Of a stretch of 45,171 nucleotides of DNA, positions 1 to 9,175 are shown one piece after another; positions within the stretch are counted from its first letter, which is position 1, and each line of letters begins with the position of its first letter. Location: positions 1 to 45,171 of the forward strand of contig NZ_MRBY01000032.1 of NCBI RefSeq assembly GCF_001904615.1, given 5' to 3'. The stretch comes from [Limnothrix rosea] IAM M-220 (GTDB taxonomy: Bacteria; Cyanobacteriota; Cyanobacteriia; Cyanobacteriales; MRBY01). The notes beneath the pieces are model-generated. The model had not been told where the DNA came from. It saw only the letters and a list, made by a program, of their open reading frames with translations, and searched no databases. The position numbers and the translations under genes were made by a program.

Positions 1-55
1 GCTCTCCCATTCACCGCGTCGTACTTCCGAGCATGCTTAAGCAAAACTCACGTTA
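1..55. repeat. Left copy of 55-bp terminal inverted sequence
   Basis: The first 55 bases recur as their reverse complement at 45106-45160 with a single mismatch (position 44 of the copy). Both copies lie at the window's extreme ends, which suggests a contig broken at a multicopy repeat, or the ends of a larger element. No transposase lies next to either copy. Confidence 0.8.
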
Positions 56-72
56 ACACAACTTTCCGTAAC

Positions 73-108
73 CCCTTCTGCTCTTCGAGCACCTTCCCCA
101 AGGAAGGA
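73..108 (+). repeat. Short dispersed repeat, left copy (direct)
   Basis: A 35-36 base segment running from CCCTTCTGCTC to CCAAGGAAG is found again in the same orientation at 45066-45100 with two or three differences. It contains a small GCTC/GAGC hairpin and a near-palindrome CCTT..AAGG. It sits only about 25 bases upstream of the PhnC-like start, so it probably separates that gene from its original promoter. Confidence 0.75.
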
Positions 109-132
109 TTTTGATGATATGAATTTTCTAGA

Positions 133-795
133 ATGAATCTTGTTTTTTCCGGTCAGAAAATTAGTTTAAATTTGGGTGATTCGACCGTATTGGACGATCT
201 GAATTTTGAGATTTCAGCGGGTGAAAAAGTCGGCTTAATTGGGTCTAGTGGTGCGGGAAAAAGTACATTATTGAGTTTGCTCAATGGTCAATGGCAACCG
301 ACAACGGGCGAACTAAAAATTTGGGATAAATCTTTCGCGAAACTCAAGGGAAAACGGCGGCGTAAAATTCAACGACAAATCGGCACTATTTATCAGCAAC
401 TGCATTTAGTCGATAGTTTAGCGGTGGTTCATAACGTCAATGCGGGAAACTTAGGACGATGGTCATTTCCCAAAGCTGCTTTTTCACTAATTTTTCCCCT
501 CGAACAAAAACTTGTGCAAAAAGCATTAGAGCAAGTCGGCATTCCAGAAAAGATGTTTGCGAAAACTAGTGAGCTGTCCGGCGGTCAAAAACAACGGGTA
601 GCCTTAGCAAGAGTCTTAATTCAAGATCCTGAAATTATTTTGGCGGATGAACCGATTTCTAGTCTTGATCCGCAACTGAGCCGCGACATGATGGATCTGC
701 TGGTAGAGTTGTGCGATCGCCGGGGAAAGACATTGGTTATTAGTTTGCATTCACTAGAGTTTGCGAAAAGTCACTGCGATCGCCTCATCGGTTAA
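133..795 (+). CDS. phnC: PhnC-like phosphonate/phosphate ABC transporter ATPase, C-terminally truncated
   Basis: This is the nucleotide-binding subunit of an ABC importer, closest in style to PhnC (phosphonate/phosphite uptake), acting on the cytoplasmic face of the membrane. Visible motifs are Walker A GSSGAGKST (residues 37-45), the Q-loop region TIYQQLHLVD, signature LSGGQKQR and Walker B IILADEPISSLDP. The product is 220 residues, whereas the family is usually about 250. Codon 221 is TAA, and the same frame then continues for 29 sensible PhnC-type C-terminal residues (KKGQILFDQPAATV...) to a TAG at 883-885. The gene is therefore cut by a nonsense codon, most simply TTA to TAA. No phnD or phnE partner follows; the next gene is an unrelated exporter. 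The ATPase core is intact, so partial function is possible, but gene decay is more likely. Confidence 0.8.
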   Translation: MNLVFSGQKISLNLGDSTVLDDLNFEISAGEKVGLIGSSGAGKSTLLSLLNGQWQPTTGELKIWDKSFAKLKGKRRRKIQRQIGTIYQQLHLVDSLAVVHNVNAGNLGRWSFPKAAFSLIFPLEQKLVQKALEQVGIPEKMFAKTSELSGGQKQRVALARVLIQDPEIILADEPISSLDPQLSRDMMDLLVELCDRRGKTLVISLHSLEFAKSHCDRLIG

Positions 796-885
796 AAAAA
801 AGGCCAAATACTCTTTGACCAGCCTGCTGCCACTGTCACCAATGCTCAACTAAATGACCTCTATAGTGATAGACCGATATACTAG
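796..885 (+). pseudogene. Severed C-terminal codons of the PhnC-like gene
   Basis: These bases are in the same frame as the preceding ATPase and encode a typical PhnC tail (GQILFDQPA, then LNDLYSD) ending at a TAG at 883-885. Replacing the TAA at 793-795 with a sense codon would give a normal-length product of 250 residues. The A-run after the stop could also be a sequencing weak spot, but a base insertion or deletion would not be needed, since the frame is unchanged. Confidence 0.75.
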
Positions 886-911
886 ATGTCTGGATTTCAT
901 GAAGAGCAATA

Positions 912-2717
912 ATGGCGATCGCATCAAAGGCACGACCGAAAGAGAATAACGACTGGCAACTAGCGGGAAAACTCATTCCCTACGCGAAACGCAATATTGT
1001 CACCCTCATCATTTCCGTCACATTACTGGTTCCCTTGGCGATCGCCGGAGCGGTGCAACCCCTCATCGTCGGGCAGGCCATTTCGTTACTGCGGGAAGAA
1101 AACGTTTGGTCTTTTTTACAGGATTTGTCCATTGAAGCAGCCCTAAATCGACTGATTGCCATTCTCTTTGCCACCATCCTCATTCGGTTAGCCTTTGCCT
1201 CGGTACAAGGATTTTTAGTGCAGAAAGTCGGCCAAGAAATCACCGCCGGAGTGCGCCAAGATCTTTTTGATCACGTCACGTCCCTTTCCTCACGGTTCTT
1301 TGACCGGATGCCTGTCGGTAAGCTAGTCACCCGTCTAACCAATGATGTGGAAGCCCTCGGCGATGTGTTTGCCAGTGGGGCGATCGGCATTCTCAGCGAC
1401 ATTATTTATTTATTGGTGATTATCGGCACAATTTTTGCGTTGCAGTGGCAGCTTGCCAGCCTGTTGATCTTAATGTTGGTTCCCGTCGCATTTTTGATTG
1501 TGTACTTTCAGGCGCAATATCGTAAAGCCAACTACCAAGCCCGCGAAGAGCTGTCTCAAATGAATGCCATGCTCCAAGAAAATGTTGCTGGGATTAATGT
1601 GGTGCAACTTTTCCGCCGTGAAAAATTAAATGCTGAGATGTTCCGCTCGGTGAATGACCGTTATCGTGATGCCGTCAATACCACCATTTTCCATGACTCG
1701 GCTGTCTCAGCCACTCTGGAATGGATCGCACTCGTGGCGATCGCCGGCGTGTTATGGCTAGGCGGCTGGTTTATTTACCAAGACACCCTGAGCTTTGGTG
1801 TTCTCGCAGCATTTATTCTCTATTCCCAAAGGCTTTTTAATCCATTACGTCAGTTTGCCGACAAATTCACCATGTTTCAGTCGGGCTTTACGGCGATCGA
1901 GCGCATTAACGAATTAATGTCCCAGCCCATTGAAATTAAAGACCGCGATCAAGATTCCCTAAACGCGGCAAACCTCGGAGAAAAGGCCTCTGGCGAAATT
2001 ATTTTTGATAACGTTTCCTTTGGCTACAAACCCGGCGAGTACGTCCTCAAAAACCTCAACTTTAAAATAAAATCTGGTGAAAAAATTGCCCTCGTTGGCC
2101 CCACTGGCGCAGGCAAAAGCTCCATTATCCGCCTACTCTGCCGTCTCTACGAACCTACCGAAGGGCGAATCTTAGTTGATGGCGTTGATATTCGCGACAT
2201 TCCCCAGCAGGAATTGCGGCGTCATGTGGGCGTTATTTTGCAGGAAAGCTTTTTATTTACAGGCGATGTTCAACGTAACATTACCCTAGGCGAAGATTAC
2301 CCCTTTGAAGAAGTCCAGCGAGCCGCCCAGGTTACCAATGTCGATGCCCTAATTGAAGAATTACCGAGGGGCTACAACACAGCACTGCGGGAGCGCGGCA
2401 CAAACCTTTCCGGTGGACAAAAACAACTTTTAGCCTTTGCGCGGGTTGCCATCCGTGATCCAAAAATTTTGGTATTAGACGAAGCGACCGCTAGCCTTGA
2501 TGTCGGTACAGAAGCTTTAATTCAATCCGCTCTAGAACAACTCCTCGAAGACCGTACCGCAATTATTATTGCCCACCGCCTCTCCACGATCCGAGATGTC
2601 GATAAAATTATTGTGCTCAAACAGGGCGAAATCATCGAAACAGGTAATCACGATGAACTGCTAGAACTAAATGGTTTGTACGCAGGCTTACATCGCCTCC
2701 ATATGCTGGGTGAATAA
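912..2717 (+). CDS. ABC exporter, fused permease and ATPase (MsbA/MdlB type)
   Basis: This is a half-transporter that would dimerise in the inner membrane and export a lipid, drug or peptide. The N-terminal about 330 residues form the six-helix type-1 exporter membrane domain; the C-terminal part is an ATPase with Walker A GPTGAGKSS, signature NLSGGQKQL and Walker B ILVLDEATASLD followed by the H-loop AHRLSTI. At 601 residues it has the usual length for the family. The start overlaps a HIP1 site (ATGGCGATCGC). It stands alone, since the upstream gene is an unrelated truncated importer subunit and the downstream operon is convergent. The substrate cannot be deduced. Confidence 0.93.
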   Translation: MAIASKARPKENNDWQLAGKLIPYAKRNIVTLIISVTLLVPLAIAGAVQPLIVGQAISLLREENVWSFLQDLSIEAALNRLIAILFATILIRLAFASVQGFLVQKVGQEITAGVRQDLFDHVTSLSSRFFDRMPVGKLVTRLTNDVEALGDVFASGAIGILSDIIYLLVIIGTIFALQWQLASLLILMLVPVAFLIVYFQAQYRKANYQAREELSQMNAMLQENVAGINVVQLFRREKLNAEMFRSVNDRYRDAVNTTIFHDSAVSATLEWIALVAIAGVLWLGGWFIYQDTLSFGVLAAFILYSQRLFNPLRQFADKFTMFQSGFTAIERINELMSQPIEIKDRDQDSLNAANLGEKASGEIIFDNVSFGYKPGEYVLKNLNFKIKSGEKIALVGPTGAGKSSIIRLLCRLYEPTEGRILVDGVDIRDIPQQELRRHVGVILQESFLFTGDVQRNITLGEDYPFEEVQRAAQVTNVDALIEELPRGYNTALRERGTNLSGGQKQLLAFARVAIRDPKILVLDEATASLDVGTEALIQSALEQLLEDRTAIIIAHRLSTIRDVDKIIVLKQGEIIETGNHDELLELNGLYAGLHRLHMLGE

Positions 2718-2807
2718 AGTCATTCTTCAGGATCTTTTATAAGCAACGATTGCAGGTTTAGTCGTTGTCGCAAGAGTCTTCTTATCTCTTATTCGAATTT
2801 TTTTCGT

Positions 2808-4325
2808 TTAGTTAGTGGATTGTAAAGTCTCAATGCCCCATAAAAATACTGACTCAAGCAATGTTTGTTGATTCACTTCCTCTGGATTTTTTAACGTCCA
2901 GCACAAAATTTCGAGACAACGATTAAACACTTGGGGTTTCGTCGCCGCTGCCGGATTATTGAGGGAAATGGCCTGGGCAAAGGTCTGAAGATTATCCACT
3001 GGTATATTTTTGTGCGTCACGTTATTGCGCAATATCCGAATATTATGAAGGGCGTTGATTCTTTCCTGTGAAGTATTGTTGGATGGCAGAACCTTTGTGA
3101 GAGCATCCACAAGCTCTGTGCTTTTGGGATTATATGTCCCCCTAGACCAATCCCAATCGCTGCGGACTTTGATTAAGCCTTTATCAATCCATTTTTCCTC
3201 ATCTGCCCGTTTAAATAAAAGCTGTTCGATCAACTGGGCAAATAAGAAAAAAGCCGCAGTAAAGTAACCAAGGTTTAGTTCAATATTCAAGAGAAAGGTG
3301 CTTTCCCATAATTTTTGGTAATCATCATTGCTAATGGCTTGGCGCTTTTTTTCCCACATATCCCGTTTAATAGTCCCTGTCATTCTTACCGTTGTTTCAT
3401 CAGCAAGCCATTGCCCTAGATATTTTTTTGTGAAAATTCGCGCTACCTCACGGTTGCGAGCGAGATTTAGATGCCCGGCCAACTCATACAAGGTCAGGAG
3501 TTTACTTTGGTGAGCCGTCAGCAAAGTCTGAGCCTCTGCAAAATTTCCCTGTTTCCATGACCGCTGAATACGATCTTTTTCTAAATGCCAAAAGTACTCA
3601 CTGACTGTGATAACGTCTATTCTCTCTGAGAACTTAGCGCGGCGATCGCCTTCCGGATAATTATCCTTTGGTTCTTCGGGGGTGACCTTAAAAACTTCAA
3701 ATTGTCGGACTAATGTACCCGAAAAAATATCTACAATATTGGCGATCGCCGGAGCACAGCCTTTAGTTTGGATAGCAACCTGAAGGTTTTGATGTGGCTG
3801 GGGACTATTTGTTTGTTCTAGCGCTAGGGGCAGGACAATTTCCTGTAATTCTTCATAGACTTTCTTCCTCTCCATGATGTTGAGTTCTGTATCAATGACA
3901 TCTACTTGCAGATCTGGAAAGTCTACTTGGATTTTCGATTCCATCAAGCGAGCGAGCCATAATGTATCCGCCGAACGATATTTCCACGGTACAGTTTCAG
4001 GCTGATTCGTCGCCCAGAGAATAACTGTTTTCAGCCCATCTGCGACCAAATCACGAATAATTTTTCCATCCATGAGCAGTTGAACTGCACTAAAATCTCC
4101 CCCCAGCTCTGTTTGACAATGCTGATAATAAGTTTCTCCTAGATGACGCACCCCCCAATTTATGCCGGGTTCGTGGCTACCCCGTTCGAGATTTAGCTCT
4201 GAATACAGTTCATCAATATGGGGAGGATGGAGGCGATCGCCATCAGCCCCAAAGCAACGAATAATGCTATCTTTGCACTTCCAGCCAATCTGACGAGTAC
4301 CCACAGTAATAATTAAAATATCCAT
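2808..4325 (-). CDS. CARF-HEPN type III CRISPR ancillary ribonuclease (Csx1/Csm6-like)
   Basis: This is the last gene of the Cmr operon, 24 bases after the RAMP fusion gene. The N-terminus (DILIITVGTRQIG) has the look of a CARF domain, a Rossmann-like sensor of cyclic oligoadenylates made by Cas10. The C-terminal region holds a HEPN motif Rx4H, with Arg433 and His438 in ILRNNVTHKN, the catalytic pair of Csm6/Csx1 RNases. At 505 residues there is room for a linker or winged-helix segment between them. Expected role: when the Cmr complex meets target RNA, Cas10 makes cyclic oligoadenylate, which dimeric CARF binds and activates non-specific RNA cleavage. I call the CARF-HEPN class with good confidence but cannot assign the exact subfamily. 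Confidence 0.82.
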   Translation of the reverse strand: MDILIITVGTRQIGWKCKDSIIRCFGADGDRLHPPHIDELYSELNLERGSHEPGINWGVRHLGETYYQHCQTELGGDFSAVQLLMDGKIIRDLVADGLKTVILWATNQPETVPWKYRSADTLWLARLMESKIQVDFPDLQVDVIDTELNIMERKKVYEELQEIVLPLALEQTNSPQPHQNLQVAIQTKGCAPAIANIVDIFSGTLVRQFEVFKVTPEEPKDNYPEGDRRAKFSERIDVITVSEYFWHLEKDRIQRSWKQGNFAEAQTLLTAHQSKLLTLYELAGHLNLARNREVARIFTKKYLGQWLADETTVRMTGTIKRDMWEKKRQAISNDDYQKLWESTFLLNIELNLGYFTAAFFLFAQLIEQLLFKRADEEKWIDKGLIKVRSDWDWSRGTYNPKSTELVDALTKVLPSNNTSQERINALHNIRILRNNVTHKNIPVDNLQTFAQAISLNNPAAATKPQVFNRCLEILCWTLKNPEEVNQQTLLESVFLWGIETLQSTN

Positions 4326-4349
4326 CGCTAATTAATTTCCATCAATAAT

Positions 4350-6053
4350 TTATTGACCAAATAAATGAATACGGCCTTCAGAGCGTTGTAAATCTCGTAA
4401 AAACCGAGACCGAACATGATTATTCTGAGTTTGTGCTCCCCCTAAAAACAGGCAGGCAATCTCTGTACAATCTGTGCCAATCTCATCATCAGGATGGCGG
4501 AAACCATAGCGACGAATAGAAACCCACGAACAATGCGCACTACCACGACCTGCATTACCACCTAAAGCAGGATTACGTTTATAGTTACGCGGCTGCCTCT
4601 CCAGATACACCAGATACATGGCATCACCACGGGTTTCTGTAGCTCTATCTTCTTGCCACTCTAATTCTTGAAAATCTACAGGTTCATCATCAGGACCCGG
4701 CAGCATATATATGGCACAAGTTGTAGGAGAGAAAACTTCCCCTTCAAGGTTGTCATTCACGCCGATTTGCAGGCGATCGCCCCATTTTTCCTGCACTTTA
4801 TCCAGCCAACTTTGATAAAGATTTTGCCAAGTTTGAGGTCTATGGGGAGGTAGTAAATAGTTAACAGTTCTCCATTGAGTAGAGTTTGGATCTCGACGAC
4901 GGTGAGTTAGTTTCAAAAAAGAACCACGAGCCGCAGTACGCCCATTATTCATCGTGAAAATATGCAATGGTCTGCGCCAGCCTCGCCCTACGCCGCCCAC
5001 ACTTGCTGCCACTCGAACAATGGGTAAAATAATCGGCAAAACATCTTTAGGAGCGTGAATTTCTAACTTGCCTGACCAACGGAAAAAACGAGGTTGATCA
5101 GAACTGCGATCGCCCCAAACATTACCGGGTTTCACTTTGATTGAGACACAACCTTTAATAGTCTCTGGCTCAATTGAACCAAACAACTCAGCCAATGTCC
5201 TTTGGGCATTCTGTTGGGACATTACCCCTAATAAAAACCGCAGTGTCCACGATCGTAACCAACCGCGCCAATGAGAAGGGCGTAACTCCTCTGTTCCTCT
5301 CTGAGTCGAAACACCATAACAACCCTGACTAAACAAATCAAAACTCAGAACTTTCTTGGCATAGTTGGGTAGAGATTTGGGCGTAACATCGTGTCGCTCT
5401 ACCACTCCATAACCCGAAGCAGTCCGACTACCAACCCCAGACAAAGTTAATGCCTGCTCAACCCAACCCCAAACTGTTACTACATCCTCCGGTGTTGCCC
5501 GATTAGGAATACCCCGAATCGCAACCTCAAACTGAATCGGTTCACCATCACCAAAGGTGTAATGGGAGAGAGGAGTACTTTGCCCTTGATGCAACACTTG
5601 AAAATTTTCTTGAGGGTTAACAATATCCAGCGTTAAGCGTGTGGGCTGTTGCGGCCAAGCATCTAAAAATTCGATTTTTCCAGCTTTGATTTCATCACCT
5701 GTTTGTTCGCCTAACAATGCCACCATCTGAGGATAAATATCAGGATGTTGCTTCGCCCATGAACGCACTAAACCCCGAATGGAAGAACCGGGAATATAAC
5801 CATTGAGCGGTAAAGTCGGTAAACGTTGGAGATTTTCCCCTACATTCCGCTTATCTTCTGGACGACCTTGACTGGACTTCCAACTTCCACAGGGTTCACC
5901 CGCTGACACGAGAGTTTCTACATCTGGGTGAGGAAAAGACCCGACCTTAGCCCGTCCATTCAGGGTAAAAAGACCTTTTTTTAATAGATCAGCCTGCCCC
6001 CGTTGCTGGTGTTGTTCTGCTAACAAATCTGCCAGCAAAGTTTGTGTATACAT
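4350..6053 (-). CDS. Fused Cmr6-Cmr1 RAMP protein of a type III-B effector complex
   Basis: The N-terminal half (to about residue 230) reads as Cmr6: the IPGSSIRGLVRS motif, then GKIEFLDAWP, the LTLDIVNP segment and a closing GVGSRTASGYG glycine loop. The C-terminal half reads as Cmr1: FDLFSQGCYGV, ELRPSHWRGWLRSWTLR, AELFGSIE and a final GGVGRGWRRPLH. Separate cmr1 and cmr6 genes are absent, so this fusion would supply both. In the complex, Cmr6 caps the backbone and Cmr1 grips the crRNA 3' end or target. The frame is open from 6110, but that would overlap cmr5; I prefer the Met at 6053 (MYTQTLLADLL), which leaves a 20-base gap and gives 567 residues. Confidence 0.83.
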   Translation of the reverse strand: MYTQTLLADLLAEQHQQRGQADLLKKGLFTLNGRAKVGSFPHPDVETLVSAGEPCGSWKSSQGRPEDKRNVGENLQRLPTLPLNGYIPGSSIRGLVRSWAKQHPDIYPQMVALLGEQTGDEIKAGKIEFLDAWPQQPTRLTLDIVNPQENFQVLHQGQSTPLSHYTFGDGEPIQFEVAIRGIPNRATPEDVVTVWGWVEQALTLSGVGSRTASGYGVVERHDVTPKSLPNYAKKVLSFDLFSQGCYGVSTQRGTEELRPSHWRGWLRSWTLRFLLGVMSQQNAQRTLAELFGSIEPETIKGCVSIKVKPGNVWGDRSSDQPRFFRWSGKLEIHAPKDVLPIILPIVRVAASVGGVGRGWRRPLHIFTMNNGRTAARGSFLKLTHRRRDPNSTQWRTVNYLLPPHRPQTWQNLYQSWLDKVQEKWGDRLQIGVNDNLEGEVFSPTTCAIYMLPGPDDEPVDFQELEWQEDRATETRGDAMYLVYLERQPRNYKRNPALGGNAGRGSAHCSWVSIRRYGFRHPDDEIGTDCTEIACLFLGGAQTQNNHVRSRFLRDLQRSEGRIHLFGQ

Positions 6054-6073
6054 AAAAAATCTCGTCTTGTTAA

Positions 6074-6457
6074 TTAATTGCTGGCACAAGCCCGCGCCCA
6101 AAAATTCCAATGCTTACTCATCACCATTGACTGCCGCCACTGTGCTAAATATTGTGCTGGCTGATTCCTCTGCAACTCGATGACATGAGCCATCAAGGCT
6201 GTTGCAGTTGTCCCTTGATTTAATTCAAGTTGCTGAACCAAAAGACTTTTCCAAGAGGGAACTGTACGCTCTCTTACCTGTCCACCTTGGGCATTTTGTT
6301 GATTGATATACCCTACTGCAGATAACAATCCAAACACCCGCAAATGTTGGGAAAGGCGCAAAATGGCGTTTAAATCCTCTTGGTTAATCGTGGCTTGGTG
6401 ACGATCAGTTAAATAGCCTTGAATATGGTCATAGGCTTTAAGACTCATTTCCGACAT
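6074..6457 (-). CDS. cmr5: Cmr5, small helical subunit of the Cmr complex
   Basis: A 127-residue, mainly helical protein located between cmr4 and the Cmr6-Cmr1 fusion. The segment LRVFGLLSAVGYINQQNA followed by a WKSLLVQQLEL helix is typical of Cmr5, which lines the groove of the complex beside Cmr4 and stabilises the bound target RNA without catalytic activity. The start at 6457 lies 42 bases after the cmr4 stop. Family sequences diverge strongly, so the assignment rests partly on length and position. Confidence 0.85.
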   Translation of the reverse strand: MSEMSLKAYDHIQGYLTDRHQATINQEDLNAILRLSQHLRVFGLLSAVGYINQQNAQGGQVRERTVPSWKSLLVQQLELNQGTTATALMAHVIELQRNQPAQYLAQWRQSMVMSKHWNFWARACASN

Positions 6458-6499
6458 TGTTTTATCTCCTTTAAAAAATCAAGTATTTAAGCATCACAA

Positions 6500-7363
6500 T
6501 TAGACAGGAGAGTTGGGTTGAGCAATCCACGACTGTAACCAACCACGACCAACATTCGCTTGACCACCCACTTGAATTAGTCCTTGCACAATGTCTAATA
6601 ACTGTTGGTGATGTTGTTTTGTTAAAGACTGATTTTGGAGGACGTTATAGCCCCAAGAAAAATAGAAAATTGTATCTCTTGGAATACAAATATCTGTCCA
6701 AAAAACCTCTGCGGAGCCTTCTCGATTAGCGCCATCATCGGAGTCTTGAATTTTATTGCGGATTTGCGTCCACAATGAATGCTCCATCAAGGTACAAAAA
6801 TCGCTATCTGACAGAACAATACGGTTGTCTTGCCACGTTTTCTGAACTGCCTTACCTAATCGATCTGGGAACTTAGTCGCTAGATTAGCAACTTTCTTTT
6901 GATCATCATTCATTGGAGAAACGTTGATCTGAGCATCCGCAACAATAAACCTGCCAGCTCTTGTCCCAACGGCATGAGCCGGAAAATCAGGATAGGTTTT
7001 TTGGGCGCAAATGGCGTGATCTCTGATCAAAGAATGACAACTCACCCATGTAAAAACATCTTGTTGCCCATTGAGGGACATGGTACGCATGGGAACCCAA
7101 AGAAGCCGCGCATCACCAAACCATACTTGATGGACTCCCATTTGATCACTACCACTGAGTTCTTTCCCAAACAAAATATCGGCGGCATTAGGGTCTGAGG
7201 CAGCCAGATCATTGCGAATACTACCCCGCAAAGATGAGCCGGGAATATAAGGGAAATCTGTATGCGCTTCCCGCACAATATCAAGAATGTTACCGAGATC
7301 GCCTTCACCACCACAATGGATTGGGGCGAGGCTGTAAAGATAACCAAGTCGAAAATCAGACAT
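6500..7363 (-). CDS. cmr4: Cmr4, backbone RAMP with target-RNA cleaving aspartate
   Basis: Cmr4 polymerises along the crRNA and cuts target RNA at 6-nt intervals. The N-terminus shows the RAMP features of Cmr4: GYLYSLAPIHCGGEGDLG, then NILDIVREAHTDFPYIPGSS and LRGSIR. Aligning by eye with the Pyrococcus enzyme as I remember it, its active-site Asp26 corresponds to Asp28 here and its His15 to His16, so target cleavage should be intact. The C-terminal glycine loop is QVGGQANVGRGWLQSW. At 287 residues it has normal length. It sits between cmr3 (122-base gap holding a degenerate repeat) and cmr5. Confidence 0.9.
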   Translation of the reverse strand: MSDFRLGYLYSLAPIHCGGEGDLGNILDIVREAHTDFPYIPGSSLRGSIRNDLAASDPNAADILFGKELSGSDQMGVHQVWFGDARLLWVPMRTMSLNGQQDVFTWVSCHSLIRDHAICAQKTYPDFPAHAVGTRAGRFIVADAQINVSPMNDDQKKVANLATKFPDRLGKAVQKTWQDNRIVLSDSDFCTLMEHSLWTQIRNKIQDSDDGANREGSAEVFWTDICIPRDTIFYFSWGYNVLQNQSLTKQHHQQLLDIVQGLIQVGGQANVGRGWLQSWIAQPNSPV

Positions 7364-7410
7364 TTTTATTGAAAGTAAAGTGAGTAGTCAATCTATTGGT
7401 GGCTCGGTGA

Positions 7411-7465
7411 TGAGCAGGGAGACAGGGATGTTAGGAGATAAGGAGTCAGGAGGTAAGGAGATAGA
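7411..7465. repeat. Degenerate 7-8 base tandem repeat between cmr4 and cmr3
   Basis: The strand shown contains several loosely repeated units such as AGGAGATA, AGGAGTC and AGGAGGTA over about 50 bases. It lies in the only long gap of the cmr operon (7364-7485). On the coding (minus) strand it is a C/T-rich tract. It resembles the short tandem repetitive sequences common in cyanobacterial intergenic DNA; a role in setting the cmr3 to cmr4 transcript ratio is speculative. Confidence 0.55.
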
Positions 7466-7485
7466 ATTTTTGATGGTGCTTTTTT

Positions 7486-9155
<1,670 letters not shown>

Positions 9156-9175
<20 letters not shown>

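Noticed and set aside
2740-2770. Possible hairpin CAACGA/TCGTTG between the exporter and the CARF gene
   Set aside because: The stem is short with no adjoining T-run, so a terminator call is not supported.
6053-6110. Longer start for the Cmr6-Cmr1 fusion
   Set aside because: It would overlap cmr5 by 37 bases and the added residues do not look like a RAMP start.
7388-7400. CAATCTATT in the cmr4-cmr3 gap matches part of the CRISPR repeat
   Set aside because: Only 9 bases match and the hairpin part of the repeat is missing; chance similarity.
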